Shown here in pieces: positions 23,806 to 26,070 of a DNA stretch of 26,070 bases. The stretch spans positions 1 through 26,070 of the forward strand of contig CAKROP010000003.1 of NCBI GenBank assembly GCA_934373375.1, written 5' to 3'. A model generated the notes under the pieces. It worked only from the letters and a program-made list of their open reading frames with translations. It had not been told where the DNA came from and made no database searches. Positions within the stretch are counted from its first letter, which is position 1. Each line of letters begins with the position of its first letter. The DNA comes from an uncultured Anaerosacchariphilus sp. (GTDB taxonomy: Bacteria; Bacillota; Clostridia; Lachnospirales; Lachnospiraceae). Position numbers and translations under genes: made by a program.

Positions 23806-23924
23806 TGTTTGAATGAACATAACCATGTAAAATCGAACAAAAATATGTGCTAAAAATTGTTTAAATTGATGATTGAATAATCAAACAAAAAAATGTATGA
23901 TAGTTACATCAAGTTAAGTGTTCG
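23806..23924 (+). promoter_or_regulatory. Promoter and operator region of the sugar ABC transporter
   Basis: Promoter: TTGAAT (23873-23878), a 17-nt spacer and TATGAT (23896-23901). Half-sites: an imperfect palindrome TGTTTG (23806-23811) with TGAACA (23814-23819), CGAACA (23834-23839), CAAACA within the promoter spacer (23882-23887) and TGTTCG (23919-23924) after the start site. This suggests the transporter is transcribed on its own under the same regulator. Confidence 0.55.
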
Positions 23925-23954
23925 CACTAAAAAAAATTAAGGAGGAACTTAGAA

Positions 23955-24995
23955 ATGAAGAAGTTTTTAAGTGTACTGCTTGCGATGACCATGGTTCTGT
24001 CACTGGCTGCCTGCGGTGGTTCCAAGACCGAGACGACGACAGACACAACGGCACAGGAAGCAGAAGAGACGACGGACGCTGCAGCAGAGACAACCGCATC
24101 AGGTGATACCATCAAGATTGGTTTCTCACCGTACACACTGGCAAATGAGTATTTCTCAGCAGTAGAGGAAGGCGTTAAGGAAGCTTGTGACGAGTTGGGC
24201 TATGAGATGATTTCCAATGACCCGCAGTCCGATTCCACCGTTCAGGCTAAGCAGATCGACGACATGATTGCGCAGGGTATCTCCGGACTGGTTTATATCC
24301 CGAACGATTCCAAGAACTGCCGCGCCGTATTACAGGCTTGCAAGGACGCAGGCGTATTCGTAATCAATGTTGATAACGTTATCACAGAGGATGATTACGA
24401 TGTAGTAGACGGCATCATCGCTTCTGATAACCATCAGTTAGGATATCTGTCCGGCAAGTATGTAGCAAGCAAGTGCCCGGAGGGAGGCAAAGTTCTTATT
24501 GTTCACCTTCAGACAGCAGAGTCCTGCGCAGTAAACGTACAGGGATTCTGGGATGGCTTAAAAGAGAACGCAGCAGAGGGTGCTAAATTTGAAGAGACTC
24601 AGGTAGTAGAAGGCGGCGGAGCTACAGATGTAGCTTACAAGGCAGTTTCCGACGCACTTTCCGCTCATCCGGATATTACTATCATCTATGCAATCAACGA
24701 TACATCTGCTCAGGGTGCTATTCAGGCAGTAGCAGAGGCTGGTCTGGAAGATCAGATTATGGTAGTCGGCAAGGATGCTGCTCCGCTTGGAAAGCAGAAT
24801 ATTAAGGATGGCAAGGAAGCACAGTCTTCCGGACAGAGACCGTCTCAGATGGGCTATGACGGAGTTTACTCTATCAGCGATCTGTTGGCAGGCAAGGATA
24901 TCGAGTTCAACGTAGCAATCGAGGCATATGACTGCAACGCAGATAACATTGATGATTTCGACCTGACATCCTGGGATACAATCGAGCACAGATAA
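23955..24995 (+). CDS. Sugar ABC transporter substrate-binding lipoprotein (RbsB-like)
   Basis: This 346-residue protein starts with a lipoprotein signal peptide (MKKFLSVLLAMTMVLSLAAC), lipobox Cys20. A Thr/Glu/Ala-rich linker (about 22-52) leads into a periplasmic-binding-protein type 1 fold of the ribose/galactose class (IKIGFSPYTLANEYFSAVEE at the start, TVQAKQIDDMIAQGISGLVY, later AINDTSAQGAIQAVAEAG and VVGKDAAPLGKQ). It would be anchored on the outer face of the membrane and deliver sugar to the permease. AAGGAGGAAC precedes the ATG. A hairpin terminator after it is expected to make it more abundant than the ATPase that follows. Exact sugar unknown. Confidence 0.93.
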   Translation: MKKFLSVLLAMTMVLSLAACGGSKTETTTDTTAQEAEETTDAAAETTASGDTIKIGFSPYTLANEYFSAVEEGVKEACDELGYEMISNDPQSDSTVQAKQIDDMIAQGISGLVYIPNDSKNCRAVLQACKDAGVFVINVDNVITEDDYDVVDGIIASDNHQLGYLSGKYVASKCPEGGKVLIVHLQTAESCAVNVQGFWDGLKENAAEGAKFEETQVVEGGGATDVAYKAVSDALSAHPDITIIYAINDTSAQGAIQAVAEAGLEDQIMVVGKDAAPLGKQNIKDGKEAQSSGQRPSQMGYDGVYSISDLLAGKDIEFNVAIEAYDCNADNIDDFDLTSWDTIEHR

Positions 24996-25033
24996 TGATA
25001 TATAACTGAGCGAACACAGTGTAAAGCGAGTGG

Positions 25034-25070
25034 TGGCCGGCACAGGGGATTTCTTGAGCCGGCCATTTTT
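25034..25070 (+). terminator. Intercistronic hairpin/partial terminator
   Basis: TGGCCGGC (25034-25041) pairs perfectly with GCCGGCCA (25058-25065), followed by five T residues. A CGAACA half-site (25011-25016) lies just before it. No clear promoter follows, so read-through probably supplies the ATPase gene at lower level. Confidence 0.75.
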
Positions 25071-25120
25071 AAAATATTTTTGGGATCAAGGAATCAGGAA
25101 GCATTGAAAGGCGGAAACTT

Positions 25121-26070
25121 ATGGCGGCTAAACTTTTAAAGATGACGAATATATCCAAGTCCTTTGGCTCTAACAAAGTACTGGACGGTATCGAGATTGA
25201 AGTTGACAGAGGTGAGGTTGTTGCACTTCTCGGAGAAAATGGTGCCGGAAAGTCCACTCTGATCAAAATATTAGGCGGAATATATCATGCCGATACAGGC
25301 AATGTTTACATAGATGGTGTCGAAAAAAATATTCAGACTGCTGCGGATGCAGGAAAAGAAGGAATCAGGATTATCCATCAGGAAATTGTGTTGGTACCGG
25401 ATCGCACCATTGCGGCAAATGTATTTCTGGGCAGAGAGATCAAAAAACATGGTCTGATAGATTACAAATCCATGAAAGAAGAAACCCAGAAGGTTCTGGA
25501 TGATTTAAAAATTGCTTTGGATGCAGATGATTATGTCCGGGATCTTACGCTTGGAATGCAACAGCTGGTAGAAATTGTAAAAGCTGTATCGGCAGAAGCA
25601 AAGATTGTGGTAATGGACGAGCCGACCTCATCTCTTTCACAGGCAGAGACGGAAACGCTGTTTTCTATTATCGAAAGACTGAAGGCAAAGGGTGTCGGTA
25701 TTATTTACATTTCGCACAGATTGGATGAGCTGTTTCGTATTACCGATCGTATTTTGGTTATTCGCGATGGTATCAGCGTCGGAAATGTGGAAACGAAAAC
25801 CGCGGTGCGGGAAAAATTGGTTAATATGATGGTTGGACGTGAGCTGACCAGTTATTATACAAAAAGTAATCGGAAAATCGGGGAGGTGGCCCTGGAGGTA
25901 AAGAACCTTTGCAATAGCGAACAGGGGATCCAAAACGTGAATTTCCAGGTCAGATATGGAGAGGTAGTAGGTTTTGCCGGACTGGTTGGAGCGAAGCGCA
26001 CGGAACCCAAGAAGACAATTTTTGGAGTTATGAAGAAAACCTCCGGAGAGATTTACCTGGAAGGTAAACC
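25121..26070 (+). CDS. Sugar ABC transporter ATP-binding protein (RbsA-like), 5' part
   Basis: The first 316 codons of a double-ATPase subunit of a monosaccharide transporter; the window ends inside the second half. The first nucleotide-binding domain is complete: Walker A GENGAGKST (39-47), Q-loop IIHQE, family-type signature LTLGMQQLVEIVKAV, Walker B IVVMDEPTSSLS and ISHRLDE. The second domain begins at about residue 255 (VALEVKNL), and its degenerate Walker A reads GLVGAKRTEPKKTIFG instead of the usual GLVGAGRTEL. The start has an AAAGGCGG site 7 nt upstream. It lies 125 nt after the binding protein, with a permease gene expected next outside the window. Confidence 0.93.
   Translation, partial: MAAKLLKMTNISKSFGSNKVLDGIEIEVDRGEVVALLGENGAGKSTLIKILGGIYHADTGNVYIDGVEKNIQTAADAGKEGIRIIHQEIVLVPDRTIAANVFLGREIKKHGLIDYKSMKEETQKVLDDLKIALDADDYVRDLTLGMQQLVEIVKAVSAEAKIVVMDEPTSSLSQAETETLFSIIERLKAKGVGIIYISHRLDELFRITDRILVIRDGISVGNVETKTAVREKLVNMMVGRELTSYYTKSNRKIGEVALEVKNLCNSEQGIQNVNFQVRYGEVVGFAGLVGAKRTEPKKTIFGVMKKTSGEIYLEGK

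Overview
The window looks like chromosomal DNA of a Gram-positive gut clostridium, most likely family Lachnospiraceae (Blautia/Dorea-like). Signs are strong AGGAGG ribosome sites, SigA-type promoters, HprK with a ROK glucokinase, a lysine riboswitch in front of dapA-dapB, an ammonium transporter fused to a PII domain, and the protein family make-up. This is inferred from gene content only; no rRNA or tRNA gene is present.

Layout. 1-5296 (+): 3' end of ftsH, then uvrC, hprK and a ROK glucokinase, with a long imperfect inverted repeat between ftsH and uvrC. 5297-5742: non-coding, holding a promoter-terminator pair (candidate small RNA), a hairpin element and another terminator. 5743-7206 (+): polytopic membrane protein (DUF2142/GT-C-like). 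7207-7681: AT-rich leader with an exact-consensus promoter and a terminator about 55 nt downstream, preceding amt-PII (7682-9427, +). 9483-9567: long hairpin element. 9626-9946 (+): small MGMT-like DNA-repair domain protein, convergent with typA (10028-11854, -). 12099-13302 (+): SSB-like two-OB-fold protein and a corrinoid adenosyltransferase. 13354-15323 (+): lysine riboswitch and dapA-dapB. 15695-19304 (+): three-gene ABC operon (ATPase, permease-GldG fusion, DUF4340). It is bracketed by two direct copies of a 151-bp palindromic element that are about 95% identical and share a base-pair-preserving double change. 19579-20229 (+): DUF1461/TIGR01906 membrane protein, a probable Lit lipoprotein transacylase. 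20314-26070: a sugar catabolic cluster with a class II aldolase (-) diverging from an FGGY kinase, a DeoR regulator, a sugar-binding lipoprotein and a sugar ABC ATPase cut by the window end. TGTTCG/CGAACA half-sites recur at every promoter of this cluster.

How the genes work together. HprK and glucokinase link sugar flux to CcpA-type control. The 20-26 kb cluster probably imports a sugar, phosphorylates the ketose (possibly after isomerisation elsewhere) and cleaves it by aldol splitting, under a DeoR repressor. DapA and DapB are the first two diaminopimelate/lysine steps under lysine feedback. The ABC/GldG/DUF4340 operon is a conserved but functionally uncharacterised membrane system.

The most unusual material is non-coding: the paired 151-bp elements around the ABC operon, three other unrelated long hairpins, two very short promoter-to-terminator units, and the DeoR-type half-site set.
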